64,000 nucleotides of DNA from Cryptomeria japonica (GCF_030272615.1 NC_081408.1:767783330-767847329); one strand, 5' to 3'; numbered from the stretch's first letter, positions 12,299 to 25,779 are shown. Notes: generated by a model not told the origin, from the sequence alone. Numbers and translations: made by a program.

Positions 12299-13436
12299 GT
12301 ATACACAAAATTGGCTATGAGCAATTAAATAAATATAATTATTTTTCTATTAAATAGTTGAATTTGAAAAGATTAATTTATTTAATTCATTTCATATTTT
12401 TCTATTAATTAATTTAATTGAAACATTTTATTAATTAATTCATTATATCCATTTCTTCTAATCAAAAAATATTTAATTATTCTTCTATCTTATAGTCTTC
12501 ATTGATTAAATAATAATTTCTTAATTATTTAATCTCCTTTTCCAACTCATCTCATCTCCACATCACTTCTTATTTGCCAACTCATCAATCATGTGACTAA
12601 ATATATTAATATATTTTTAATATTAATATGCATCATTATCTTCAACTTCCAATTTATTTTTCAAATAATGTGTACGTACACACATTTCTCAACCTCCCTA
12701 TATTCTCTCCAACCTTTCTACATCTTTGGAGGAAGTTGAGTCCACTTGTCCTCTTATCCCTAAATCTTCTCCAACTATCCTATATTCTCTAAGTCTTCTT
12801 CTCAGTCAAGGTGAGATGAATGACACTTGGCTTCTCCTTCCACCTTTTCTTCCATCTTGTAGGTGTAGGAGGGACATCTTCCACATTTCTCTCTCACATT
12901 TCAACCTCTTGCTCATAGCCATCCAATTTGCAAGATTTAATCAGGACTGTTGATCTCTGCCACCTAAGCTCATGCACTCAAAAATCTATAAATAGAGGTC
13001 TCCTAAGCTATTTGTGAAACTAATAGTTAATCTTACAGTCACTCTAGGAGTCTTTATCTGGCATTTATGAGTTTTTGAAGCAATTAACAATTTTAGAGTT
13101 TTTATCATAGCCTAATATCATATTTAGCTTAAATCATTTTTATCATAGCCTAATATCATATTTAGCTTAAATCATTTGCATATACATATCTTAGTATCAG
13201 TTAACTATCAATCCAGTCTTCATATGCCATCTTGGAAGCTACCTATGCTTGTCTGAGAGTAAAATCATTTACAACCAAGAACAGTGGAGTTAGGACACAA
13301 TGAGGTGTAAATCATGGAAGGTATAAATTTTTGTTTACTTTGTTTATTTCATGTTACTTCGTTGGTTGAAGCTGAGTAACCTGTAGCTTTCTTTTATATT
13401 TTTTGATGGACTAATAAGTTTCAGGATACTTCTTTG
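12299..13436 (+). repeat. 3' LTR of element A (right end uncertain)
   Basis: It begins TGTATACACAAAATTG immediately after the polypurine tract. An AT-rich U3 with TTAATTAATT blocks is followed by TATAAATA at 12987-12994. A 38-bp tandem duplication (TTTATCATAGCCTAATATCA...) lies at 13101-13176 and is single in the partial copy. Similarity to that copy ends at 13436, but no CA terminus or target-site duplication could be fixed, so the true LTR end may lie a little inside or outside. Confidence 0.75.
12987..12994 (+). promoter_or_regulatory. TATA box in the element A LTR
   Basis: TATAAATA is followed by GAGG, in the middle of the LTR. The partial LTR copy keeps the same TATAAATAGAGG. It would mark the U3-R boundary about 30 bases downstream. 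Confidence 0.6.
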
Positions 13437-13899
13437 AAGTTAGTAATTTACTTTTTTGACGCACATGTCAGACAATATGTTATGTTTAAAAAAAATAAAT
13501 TAGGATCTATTTTTCACACGTGAAGGATTTGAACCCCTTAATCTTATCCAATTTTGAAAAAAATTAGTAGTTTGGAAACTAGATTCAGAGTATTACAATC
13601 TTTGTTCTTTGAGTATCTTCATATCTTGAGTGGATGACTCTCAACAAGATCAGGTTTACCTAATTTCAGAAAAAAAATGTCCACTTATACCCCCCTTTTT
13701 GCACACACCATCTTGGTGCACTTACCCCTATGTAAGACCCTATTATTGGTAAAATGGACTCTCATAGGTCCCATTGGTTCAAAGGAATAAATTTTAGAGA
13801 AGGGTTCTTTCAAAAGGTGGGTTGATTAGGTAGGTTCTATATTTCTCCCAAACTGCACATCTTTCCCTCCCCTTCGGGAGGTTTATCCATCTTGATCTT
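13437..13899. other. Unassigned stretch between LTR and LINE
   Basis: I see no protein or repeat signature. A phrase rich in C and T (CTTACCCCTATGTAAGACCC) near 13720 may belong to another old element. Confidence 0.4.
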
Positions 13900-16655
13900 G
13901 CTACCACTCTTTTAGACCATCTTCCAATTTTCATTTGCTTATCCCTTACTAGAGGCTCAACTTTGCCTAATGGTCTTCCTTACAAGATGAATGTTTCCCA
14001 TCCTCAAAATCAGGAGTGCATTGATGGTCTTTTAGCCATTTCAAATGCCGAGTCCAAGCCTCAAAATGACAAATGAATAAGCTAATTGAAGAAAAAAATC
14101 TCTCATTGTACTCTTTTCCTTCATGAAATTGGAAGGAGATCTAAAACTAAGCATAGAAGACTTGAGATTCCCTTAAAGGGAAACTTATCCAAGGCAAAAA
14201 ACTCTTAGACTATAATCCACACAATACTCTTCTTTAGCAATTCATTGCTCTCACTGAAAATCAGCTCCACAAAATGGATGCTTATGAGACTAAAGGTTTT
14301 CAACTAAGGGCTCATCTACACGGGTTTAAAGAACCTTAGAGATAAAAGAACCAATTTCTTCTTCCACTTCCTACAACATAGGCATAAAAAGGAAATAATT
14401 ACTGCTATCCTTTTTACCAAAGGCTCACAACGAACCAACCAAGATATGACAATGGAAACCTTTTATGAGCATTACAAACAACTATATACTAATGAATCTA
14501 TCAATGGACTCTTAATTCCTATCTTGAAATATATCTTAGCAAATTGTATTACCTACAAATTTCAACATGATTACATCTCTTATCCAACTTCAGGCCCAGA
14601 ATGGCCTTGGCCTTACGAGAAATAAAGTTGGGTCTTTAGGAGTAAATATTAACAAGGTCTTATCAATCTTATCCCCAAAGGGAACCAAGACGACACTGTA
14701 AATGGTTGGCGCCCATTAACTTTGCTTAACACTTCATACAAGATCGTAGCTAAAGCCTCAACCAAAGTAATCAAAACCATTGCTCAAGAGATATTTTGAC
14801 TAGAACAAACTAGATTCCTTGGAGGTAGATTTATTCTTAACAATTTGGTACTTACTTTGGAATCATCAAAATGTGCTCAACAAATGGCTCAAAATGCATT
14901 GGTTCTCAAAATTGACTTTGATAAGGCTTAAGAGAGTATAAGATGACCATTTATACTTTAAATGCTTCAATGGTTGGGATTTGGTCCTAATTTGTTTTGC
15001 TCATGTTTGGATGGTGTTCATGGATACCAACACAAGATTAGTTGTTCCCTCAACTCCCTTTACAAAAGTCCATTCGCTAGGATGCCCTCTTGCCCAATTC
15101 CTTTGCCCAATTGAACCACCTCATTCATGGCATCTCCTACATCATGCCCAATCGAACCACCTCATTCATGTCATCTCCTTGCTGGGTAACTCTACTACTC
15201 TTAATTCCCACTTTGTTGATGATGTCAATAATCTGCTTGATACCCTTTAATTTTTCTATGTGGTTTTGGGCTCTCCAATAGCTATGAATAAAACTAAATT
15301 TTGGGTGACAAGTCCACATCCCAATCGACCTTGGATCCCAAAAGAATGGAAATAAATCAAGCATGAAACCATAACTAGGTAGCTTGTCATTCCTTTTGGA
15401 ATCAAAGTTTCGTTAAAAGATATATGGAGGTGGCTCTTAAACAAGTTCAAATCCAAATTGTTATCATGGACACATTGCTTTTTGTCTATGGCTAGGTGTA
15501 TACAATTGGCTAATAAAATCCTCTTGGGTAGTCAAGTCTATATATTTTCTTTATGATTGCCCTCCAAAAATTGTTACAATCAGTTAACACAACTTCTACG
15601 AAGTTTTATTTGGTGCAAATAGGGAAATAGAAAAGGCATGTTGGCTACATCTTTGTCACACAATATTCTCCCAAAGGAGAAGTGTGGATTGGGCATTATT
15701 GATCCTCACACACAAGGTGTTTGTCTTTTAGCTAAATGGATTAAAAGAGCTTTGGAAGGAGACTCACCTTGGAAACTCCTAATTCGATATCATAATCAAA
15801 CAACTATTGCTGGTAAAACTTCGAGTGTTGTGCTTAGGAATGACAAGTTCCTTCTAGCCCCATATTTTAAGATCCATGGATCAACTCCTCTTAGCTGCAT
15901 ATGGAAAGCTTGGTAATTGGTTTCCAATAAGTTGTCTTGGTTTGATCAATCCTTTAACATAACTTCTTCAATTTGATTGGAATCATCTGATCCATGAAAA
16001 TAAAAATCCGCTAGCCATGAATCCAAGATACAAAGCTAGAAGCTTCTTCAAGAACGACATTCAAATTTCAGTAATGGAGTCCCTCACCCTTCATTTGGAA
16101 ATCCTGAATTTTAATTTAAATAACAGAGACAAGGCTATATGGAAATCCAAAAACCCATGCCCCTAACTTACCTATTCTGATCTCCTCCCATTGTCATTTT
16201 GGTTTTCTTTAGGACTAGAGGTTGCCTAGTGGATATAGTTTTAGAACATTTCCTCTCAAAGTTATTTATAAACAACTTGTGCTTATTGCCAATTTATTGC
16301 TAACTTAACACTCTCTAGAAATGCTAGCTGCAATAAGCTTAGCTTGCAAATCTAAATATGTTAAGCTGACTCTTAATCCCGACACATTGCTTGGAAACTA
16401 TTGCATGCAAAACTCTCAGGAATTCTTTTGTCAACCACCTCCATGCCCCTATGTGGAAGAATTGAATCATTCAAACACTGCTTCTGGTATTGTCCCCATG
16501 CTAAATTATTATGGACAGTAATTTTTGCTTCCATATCTGCCCTTTTCACTTCCCTTGGTCCTTGAAGGCTACTCTTATTGGTCTTTCAACTTCCCACAAC
16601 ATAATTTTTAGTGTGTGCCATCTTTTATTATCAAATGCATCTGGAAGTTTATGTA
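13900..16655 (+). pseudogene. L1-type LINE remnant (endonuclease end, RT, zf-RVT)
   Basis: Broken + strand pieces keep the order of a plant L1 ORF2. The endonuclease C-terminus (a DHLPI-like motif) lies near 13915. The linker DKRTNFFFHFLQHRHKK lies near 14345 and ETFYEHYKQLYT near 14458. RT motifs follow: LIPKGN then NGWRPLTLLNTSYKIVAKA near 14670-14760, IDFDKA near 14910, and FVDD near 15210 where FADD is usual. Then come LSMARCIQLANKILLGS near 15485 and FIWCK near 15610. A C-terminal CFWYCPHAKLLW (zf-RVT type) is near 16475. It is riddled with stops and frameshifts. LINEs copy themselves by target-primed reverse transcription. This copy is inactive and old. Confidence 0.85.
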
Positions 16656-17830
16656 ACGTCCCCTATTGTGACTTTACTCCATTTGCACTAGAATTTCCAA
16701 GTATGGCTTGGTTTAGGCTTGAGAATGTAAACTTTCAATTTAGAGCCACAATTCTTTTATCAATATATAGATTTCTGTTCACCGTAATAATAATAAGACT
16801 ACCAGTTCTTCCTTATTGAAATGTTTATCTCTTGTCTTCACTGATTGTTATACAAAATCTAAAATGGTTAGAAGTCTACTGCTCTTACGTCTGATCTGAA
16901 TGTGATCGTCTTGATCGATGGTTGTATTTGCTTGTATTCTGTGTTGTTCCTTCTTGGTGGCTGATCTTGTACTTTATACTTTCTCATGGCTTGAAGAGGC
17001 ATGTCTCTTGCAACAATTGTCCCTTGTCTTCAAGCCCTTTGGACTCTTCACCAATCACACCCCTTGGAATTAACTCATGCCTTAACAATATCCATCGAAC
17101 TTGTTAATTATTTGTTATGTGAGACTAGGTTGATCGCTAGTGTAGAATTCTGATTGGCAAATTGTGAAATATTGGAATCAAGATGATTTTTCTTATGCTG
17201 TGTCTACCCTTGTTTTGGTAGGGTAGTGTTAATTTAGGTGTCTGGCTGGGTTCTCTCATTCCTTTTCTTCATGCGAGATCGAAATCCAAATCATTTGCTC
17301 CAGTCTTCTGATCCAAATGAAGTTTATAATCTCTTCAATAATATAGGGTATTAGCAACGATGCTATGATGTTGGAGGCTGAAGATATGCTTTCCCAACAC
17401 AAGGATAAGGTTTTGTTTCCAAGAATGCAATCTTTCTCATATCATACTCTCCGAGTCTCTTCAACAAGTGGTACAAATTAATTTTGATCAGCATGGATTA
17501 TGTTTTGTTTCATGAATCGATTCATAGCTACCAATTTACGCTATCCAGTTTGGGGTTGTATTCATTTGTTGCTACCCTTCAACACAACTATTGTGAGTTC
17601 GATTTCATCGTGTCTGCAATGTTGTTGCTCACTGTAGCTATTCCATTTGTTGGTCCAGTGCTACCTGTGTTTGATATTGCTGCTCCTTTTATGTTTGTCT
17701 AGCAGAATCATCGTTATATATTGCTTTCATGTTGGTTCAACTCAACACTCTTTGTAACTTGTAATACTTCATAATTTTTTTTAAAAGCTTCTTCCAATAA
17801 AAAACCTATTTGAACATCATCTTTAGGTTG
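16656..17830. other. Unassigned; possible insertion inside the LINE tail
   Basis: The LINE frame ends where TGTAACGTCCCC begins (16654), a typical kind of LTR start, but no matching end or target duplication was found. At 17750-17815 the sequence CTTTGTAACTTGTAATACTTC then CCAATAAAAAACC resembles a LINE 3' tail, so the LINE may have been interrupted by 1.1 kb of other DNA. Confidence 0.3.
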
Positions 17831-19067
17831 TTTTACTTGGTTGATAACTTTTCTATTTTGCTTCAAATAATCAAGCTATTAGAAAACAATATTGTGATGT
17901 ATACCTAGGTTTTCTAATGTTAAGGTGAAATGATGTTTATTTATTTGTTATATCCCTTCATCTTTTCAGAGTACATTTTACAATGTGAATGGTCTTTCTT
18001 TTAAACATCGCAAATGTTAAAACTTTTTGATAGATTTTATATGACAAACATAGAGTTATAGTATTTGGGTTATGATTGCTAGTTTCAAAAGATTTGTTGT
18101 TGTGGCAAATATTATATGACTTGTTTATTGTAGGTCTAAGTTATCAATCTTGGTATTGGTATAAGTATTGAGAATGAAAGTATTTTTTTTTGGGTATGTG
18201 TACATGTTATATATATAGTAAACAAAATATTTAAATATCTCATTCATGATTTGCAAAAATGAAAATACTCATAAATTCATAATTCAATGATTTGCCAAAT
18301 TAAAATTGCCATTACACAATAAAATTACAATCAATATTTAATATTGATATTGCTCTTCATCAAAAACATCAAAGTCAACATTTGGTACAATATCATTCTA
18401 ACATCAATTAATTGGAGTGGCACTCCTAGTGTTAACATGCAGAAGATGCTCCATCTATAGGGACTTCAACAAGTTGTGCAACTGCAACATCTAATTCAGC
18501 ACACTTACGACTTAGATCTCAATTCTTTGTCACCTCTTCATTGTATTTAAGCATCTTATATGACAAGAGATGAAGACTCGAGTTAAATAAACCATATCCT
18601 CATTTTTTTCCCACCCAAAGCAGTTGTGTTTAATCCAATGAACGAAGGATTATGTACTCCAATTCCACTCAACTAAAGAATAACTCACAACTTGTTGAAT
18701 TTGTATAAAATATTTAATATTTAATTTTATAAATACAAAACATAAATTATACAATTGTATTATTACACATATACTATATTATTATATAGTATAATAGTAG
18801 TGAAATGGTTTGTGGTGGGTCAAAAGCCATGAAAGAGGAGAGAAATGGAGAGAGTATTTGGAGGAGGTGGGCCTATGGTGGAATTGATCCCACATAGAGA
18901 AAACCGAGTAAAGAACGTAATTATTGGAGGAAGATGGTGAATGTTTAGACAAGATGATGCTAGAAAAGGAAAAAGAAATTATTTCATGTGCATTTGTCAG
19001 ACCAATAGAGTTTGTTGCAGATTGTTCGCAATCTTGAAAGGTGATTCTATCATTCAGCTCCACTTTT
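17831..19067. other. AT-rich DNA, nothing recognised
   Basis: I see no domain, RNA gene or clear repeat. Short frames on both strands are not supported. Confidence 0.5.
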
Positions 19068-19169
19068 GTAAGCTACGTTCACAAACTTCCTAACTAATAT
19101 GTCTGATGCAAGAGCGTCGTAAGCTACGTTCACAAACTTCCTACCTAATATGTCTGATGTAAGAGCGTC
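19068..19169. repeat. 51-bp tandem duplication
   Basis: GTAAGCTACGTTCACAAACT starts at 19068 and again at 19119. The two 51-bp units differ at two bases (TAACTAAT/TACCTAAT and GATGCAAG/GATGTAAG). Confidence 0.9.
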
Positions 19170-22100
19170 GTCTGTGAAGAGAAATTCTTCATTATGCACA
19201 TTAAATTTTTTCAAGAAATTAGTTTGTAATTTAATGTTTTTCTCTGATGCTCATATTGAACAATTGTGGATACAGACTACGAGTGCAATCGTTATTACTC
19301 ATGTCTCAAAACATTTCTCTTGGGTGCAATGGAGATGGTAAGACAAATAGACTAAGGGAAAAGATTTTAAATTCATTCCAAAAGTCTTGCAATCTGGCAT
19401 TGAAAGAAGAATGCAAAGAGTTTCCAAAGTTGGAAGGCATATACCATCAGAAAGACAAATAATTTCAATTTTCAGTTTTAAAAATGTAAGGAAAATAAGA
19501 GCATACAGCCAATAAAGAGCTGCATGGAAGAGGAAGTGGGGCTACACAAGCAAGGAAAGATATATGTAAAGGTCTGGGAAAAGCAATGGACAAAAACAGG
19601 TGAATCGAATGAGAAAGAAACCTTTGAAAAAAATTAGATTGGAATGCAGGCATGGTAAAATTTTAAAGCTTTGCAGACTTGACTGTAAAGGGGACGGTGT
19701 GCTGGGAGAAATGTAATAAAATTGACAAAGATGAAAAATAGAAGTCAGGTGCTGCAAATTTGAAGTGTTATATAAGTGGAAGAGACCCAAAAAGAGTGTG
19801 TAAGAAAGTCACACACACCATACAAAGATTTGTGAAGAAGGGTGAGTAGGTTGGATTTCAGTTGTGCCATCAGACTTAAATCACATATAGTAGGCAATAT
19901 ATTAAGTCTAGAGAATGTCAGTCAGTTCTGGGTGTTAACATTTTTAAGTCTAGAAATCAAAATTTAATGTATGCGATTTAAGTCGTTCGCAATTGAACAA
20001 GAGCTAAATGCAATTTCATTTGACAAGACAACATTAAATATATAGAAAAGTGAAAGAAATCAAAGAAATCATAGGTGTAGGCATTGAAAAAGATTGTGCA
20101 AGATGAGGGGGAGGTGAGTTGCAGGGATAGAACAGATGAAATAATAGTGAGAAAATGCACAATTTTAGGAAGAACAGATGAAATAAATTAGAATGAAAAG
20201 GGAAAAAGAACATATGTAATAAATGAGTTATGAATCTATATGTGATAAGATTGTTGCAATTTAGTCAGGTTTGATTGTTATTTTGTTTGAGATTTTTGAG
20301 AATAGAACCAACAAAGTATGTGTTGGTGTTTTCCCTTTGAGATTAAAATTGTTCTGGATTTTAAATACAAGAAATTTTGTTTCAAAACCTGTTGGCTGTA
20401 AATGAAATAGTCTGATAAGGCTCTCGAGTCTCGCTTGTATCAGACAACAATGTGATTTATCAAATTTCTTATTAAAAATGGTTGAACCTGTGGCAAACAT
20501 AAATGTTTATGCCAAAATTTGAATACATATCTGATTTTATTTGTCTAAATTAAGTTTCATTACAAACATTTCATCACATGTCAGATAAGAAATACTACAT
20601 ATGCTAGAGATCTTAAAAACCAATGCTTTATGAGAAACGGGCCCAATGTTAAGACAATTTTGATGGTCTTAATTAAATGAATAGTGTTATTCCCATTATT
20701 AATAGACTATCATAGGGCTGCTTTTCACTACTGGTTCCCTCGATAACAATCTCATCTTCACTGACTTCTCATTCATATAACTGGTGGTCATCTCTATGTT
20801 ATATGGTTATTTTTTAAATCATGTTAATGTTTATTGGATATCATTGAATGGTTAGTTTAATTAGGGCACTTCATATTATCAAGCAAGAATATCTTTATTT
20901 TGAAATAATAAATTATGAGATTGAAAAAATAATAATAATTCTTTTTAATTATGTAAGTTAATAAATTGATTTAATACATTATAAATATTATACGAATGAA
21001 TATCATCTTTTATTTATTATGATTGGCAAGTGTCTAAATTATTTATTATTAATTAACATTTCTTAATTATAAAATGCATGTAGCTTTTACATGTGGGACT
21101 AGCCTAGGACAATTAATGATCTTTTAGCCTATTAATGTGTTTCAAATTAGTAATTCTATTAGTAAGAAAATGATTAGACATCATTATTGTAGTTAATGTA
21201 CATGTTATATTTTTAATTTTTCTTTAACTAGATAGCACAAAAATTCTTAAAATCTAGAAGTTCCTTAAGTCACAAAAAAATAAAATATCCAAACATTTTA
21301 ATTTTTTTTATTTTAATGTGTTATGCATAAAACATTTTCTTGAAGCCATGTGTTCTGAATAGTTACATCTCACCACCACCTCCAAATGACCAAAATCTAA
21401 AACATTTTAGCCATTGTAGTGTAATAAAGATACATATTTAACGATATTTTGTGTGGTAATGTAAGGAAGGAAACACTAGGTTCTACTTCATAAAAATGAG
21501 ATGATATTAACATTAACATATGGCTCAAACTGGTTGAGAAATTTAAAAACGTGGCTATGATTTTTTATTGATAGTTTCTTAGTAAACCATTTTGTGCCTC
21601 CAAAATCTTACTTAGGATACAATTTTTGTTTTATTTTTATGATTCATTAAATGACTTGTGGGTCCATATTTTGGTCGTCTTTGTGGACATTTTAATTAGT
21701 ATATTTGAAGGAATAATTGGTCTATGATATTTAGTTGTTTGAATTCATAGGTACAATCTTGTTTTAGGAAAAAATGTATTTGATTTATTCAAATTTGAAG
21801 GATGTAGGTTAGTAGTGCAATTTTTAGTCTCTTAAATTGAATCACAAATGTGACCCAAAATATTGATTGATGCTAAATAATTCACGCAATCAAATCTAGA
21901 AGTAACATTAGTAAAATATGTAGATTAGTAGTGCAAGTGGCTTTAGAATCACAAAGCTTGCAACTTTTAAAATTGAATTAACAACTTTTATTCTATTTGA
22001 TTTTCTTAAAATTTTAAAATCCCTTGAAATTATGGTTTTTGTTGTAATAATAATTCTATTTGTCTCATTTATAGAGTCAAGAGGATCATATTCTCCTTAA

Positions 22101-23200
22101 TACAACAATCAATTCTTATGAAATCATAATGAACCAAAATTAAGGAAGACAATCAAGAATATAATGTGCTTAAGAATGATGATGTTGTGTGATTGTAGAA
22201 ATATTATAAACAAGCTATCAAAATCTTAAAGAATTATTTCAATATTTAATAAAACAACATGAATAATTAGCATTCAAATCAATATTTGTTGTTGGAGAAC
22301 TATATAATAGAATACCCATATGAATTGAATTAAATATTAGAACATTGCAATTTTTTTTTAAAGGACATGTTAGTCTCGAGTGCACAAATGAATTAAAATC
22401 CAAGAAATAGTTAACAAATAAATCTAAACGATTATATACTTATGCATTAATTAGTAATATAAGATACATAATTTAATCAAATTATTAACATATAATAAAA
22501 TAAACTTAATTAAAGAATCTTACTTTTCAATTGGATAAATAAAATCTCCATTTCTTATTTTATATGTTATTTGTTAAGTTTTTATCTTTACTATTTCGAT
22601 TATATCTATATTTTTTGAATTCTATCTTTCATAAAACCTTATTTTACTAATCTCTTTATATTTTATAACAGATAAACATCACTATAACCCATCATTACTT
22701 TATCAAAAACTAAAATAACTTAAATTTTAACACACTATAATAACAAATAAAATGCAAGCTGTATCTTCAAATAATAAGGACATGGCATGAAAAAGCTAAT
22801 AATGACATTGATAGACCCAAAATGAACAAATTTGGTGCCCCTTTTATTGTCATTTAATGCAGCGGTGTAGAAGTAAGCTTATGCCACACTCATATTGCAT
22901 GTGGAGTTCTCTCATACTTTGTCTTCACCTATTCACCTATGAATACGATAGCCAAATATTGTCATGGTTTATAATATTTGAGCTTCTATCTTGTCCTCAC
23001 ACGCAACTTCTGGCTGTCAATTATGTTAGTCATTGAAGTTGTTTGAGCTTTGAATAAATACATTTATTAATGTTGACATTACTTTAGTCCTAAGAAAAAG
23101 ATTACTATTGTTTGATTTTTAGTGCTGGTATAGGTGATATTGATGTATATAGAAATCAATGTGGAGTTGCGAGGAAGCATTCCATTTTGAGGACTACACA
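19170..23200. other. AT-rich intergenic DNA, nothing recognised
   Basis: Four kilobases of very AT-rich sequence have no sustained open frame, no retroelement motif and no evident tandem repeat. It may be old transposon sequence beyond recognition. Confidence 0.5.
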
Positions 23201-23224
23201 AATGTTGAGAAGGAATCAGTAATG

Positions 23225-23433
23225 GTGGTAGTCCAAGTTTAGAGTGAAGAGATTGTTATTTACCTTCTTTGGGGAGGTGGCAATCTAGAGGAGGCAGAGT
23301 ATATTGCAAGTATGATTAGAATGTGGATGAAGATGGTGATGGAAGAGTTAGTTTGATTGATGTCATAAGGTTTATTAAAATGGGAAAGAATGAGGTGGAA
23401 TTGGTTGTAAGATTTGTGTGTGCTTTTGGTTAA
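23225..23433 (+). pseudogene. Calmodulin-like EF-hand relic (amino-side half?)
   Basis: A + strand frame encodes one complete EF-hand calcium loop, DEDGDGRVSLID, at about 23322-23357, followed by VIRFIKMGKNE. In another frame just upstream lies NLEEAEYIASMIR, the helix expected before the loop. A single missing base at about 23315 joins them. The loop keeps Asp/Asp/Asp/Gly and the hydrophobic Val, but the last ligand is Asp where Glu is usual. This is the pattern of plant calmodulin-like proteins, which sense calcium. An upstream stop and the frameshift make it a pseudogene or a misassembled exon. No flanking introns can be supported. Confidence 0.6.
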
Positions 23434-25527
23434 TTATTATTTCATTCTTATGAAGATTTGTGAGTTTTATAATAGGAGTGTTGTGAGTTTTATATAGAAT
23501 CATATTCGTTTGAATAAGGATATGTAATTTCTGCCAAAATATCCTAGAGAAATATAACTAACTAATATGTAGATAGAGATTATTTTTTTTAAAAATGTTA
23601 TCTAATGCAACTCAATCATAAATAACTAAATACATTTGCACATTAATTTACCATTTACTAAATATGCACATTTCAACTTAAACACAATCATATAAACTCA
23701 ATATGCAAGTGGAAATAAATGCAATCCATTAATTAACATTCCCTGGGGTATCTCAATGCCTTTACTTAACTAACATAAGAACATAATCTCATCAATCTAC
23801 TACCACAATATAAAACATTCTAACATTTCCTTTCATCACTTACTTATTAGAATAATATAGGAAACATCTACTAATTCAACTATCAAAGTACAATCTAGTC
23901 TTAACCAATTCCCATTTATTCCTTAGGTTCATTTTAAGAGCACCAATTCCAAATGTTCCTAATCCCCATTTTCTCTTCCACTAATAACATCATTAATCCA
24001 TCATTTAACACTACGCACAATATGACTAATCCCTTTCCATCAAGGGTATGATCATAATACCAAATGCATATACATATATCCAAGAGACAAACATGATAAG
24101 GAAATAACTTCTTTCCAACCAAGAACATATACTCTAACTCTTACATGAGTAGTCCAATAACATCATCAACCATGAATCTAAACCTTATTTTCATTAATGA
24201 GCAATATCCAAGGTACAACATCATAATCTATTACACGAGTCATAATCACAATCCTATTACAACATTCTCATTATATAGGAATCCAAGATCTTCCTACATC
24301 AAATGCAACTATCTCATGATACATAATCTCTTTTCACTCCAATATAATTGTCATAATAATCATGATACATCAATCTGCTACAAGAAACCATCCATAAACT
24401 GAAGAGATAAGAATCTACATCCATGCACAAGAGCATCCAATGAAGAACATCCCAATAGAAGAAGGCATCAAACCACCCAACCATGTGGAACAATAAGGAT
24501 CCACCCCTCGTGCTAGGAGATGACACAAGATCTTACACACACTCTAGACCTAGCCCAACACCTAACAACCAAAGGAACTCAACAACTCAAATACCACAAA
24601 GAAGTAACACATAATCAATAAGCCAATCATGACACAAGGCTTAATCATAAAAGATAAAAACTTCCAGAGGTATGTCAACAACCAAGGCATAAGGAATAGG
24701 GACACATGTAGGGAAAGAGTGTCATCACATGCTATCCTCACAAAATAAGGGATAATGTCACACCCTGATAGACATGTCATTGCATGCTATCCTCACCAAG
24801 AAGGGATAATACTATACCCCGATAGACACGTGGAACTATCTCAACCTATGAGAGATTCAAGGGATTCCAGTTTGTCATCTCTATGGCCTTCCCAAGCTTA
24901 TCCTTAAACATCCTCCCTATGATTAAGCATTGGAGCTCAAACCAAATTATTTTCTTGTTTAGATGAATCCTAATTACCCAATCCATCTAATTAATTATTA
25001 AGGTTATCACTTATTTAAAACAAGGAAAACTTTCAATGTGCCTTGGTGGTCTAGACTCTAAGCATCCCTACTAGGAACCTCTTAGCAACCAATCTCTCAT
25101 GATCCCGATCATCACATGAAAGGCGACTCCCCCTAACCATGTTCCATGACCTTAGGGTATCCACATAATAATAACACAAAGAGGCTCATACAAATGCATA
25201 CTATAAGAGATATCCACATACATGTAGATATGAATTCCAAACAATAGACATAAGCCATAATGCCAATAACATGTAGCAACCAGGAGCCTCAATAATCAAT
25301 CACAAGAGCAAGCATAATTTCCCCATTGCTCAGTCATATATACAAATCAATCCTCCACAACAAGGCATACCAACTTGCTGGAGCCATAGTACATAATCAA
25401 ATAACATCTTTGATTAGTGAATTGATTCTAGGAAACTCGGGGAATTGAAATTATAGCCTCTAGTACAAGAAACAAGCTAAGAAAACTGACTCAAAACTCC
25501 AAAATGGTCGAAATACAAAAAACATAT
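23434..25527. other. Unassigned AT-rich DNA, probably old retroelement
   Basis: No coding signature is seen. One 55-bp tandem pair lies inside it. The style (many ACATAATC and CAATCATG words) resembles the long non-coding parts of gypsy elements but nothing is diagnostic. Confidence 0.4.
24725..24835. repeat. 55-bp imperfect tandem pair
   Basis: GCATGCTATCCTCAC and ACATGCTATCCTCAC lie 55 bp apart, each followed by AAGGGATAAT, an A/T-rich step, then CCYGATAGACAYGT. The units are clearly related but diverged. Confidence 0.75.
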
Positions 25528-25779
25528 CAGTTTAGCACATTCGTTAAGCAGTACAATGCTTTCATTAAATAGTTTAGCACTTTCAAAAAATAGATTAGCG
25601 CATTTAGGTACTAGTACAACACCTTCACAAGGTTTTGTACTGCTTTTGAGCACTAAAACAACACATATGACAAGAACAATAGCGCATTTAACCAATTTGA
25701 TAGTGCATACAGAGGATTTTGCAGTGCATTTACTCACAGAGTTGGCACATTCATAGTTTTAGCACATTCATACAAAAGT
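25528..25779. repeat. 21-bp degenerate array, 12 units, core TAGCRCATT
   Basis: Starting at 25528 the sequence divides into twelve successive blocks of exactly 21 bp. Each keeps a central core close to TAGYRCATT (for example TTAGCACATTC, TTAGCGCATTT, ATAGTGCATAC, GCAGTGCATTT) while the outer bases vary freely. Spacing is conserved much better than sequence. The period and the short-core design parallel the 19-21 bp arrays inside the 43-59 kb Tat element, but the core is different. Confidence 0.82.

Larger units (their letters stand above)
6010..13436 (+). mobile_element. 5'-truncated Ty3/gypsy retrotransposon, Tat lineage (element A)
   Basis: The order reverse transcriptase, RNase H, a second archaeal-type RNase H, integrase, long non-coding 3' region, polypurine tract and 3' LTR reads left to right. 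A second RNase H is the accepted marker of the Tat group of plant Ty3/gypsy elements. Gag, protease and the 5' LTR are missing. Homology to the 43-59 kb element begins in the RT amino-terminal part near 6010, so the left end is truncated. The polypurine tract and the first bases of the LTR resemble those of the 43-59 kb element, so the two are relatives. Many stops and frameshifts show it is dead. Confidence 0.88.
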
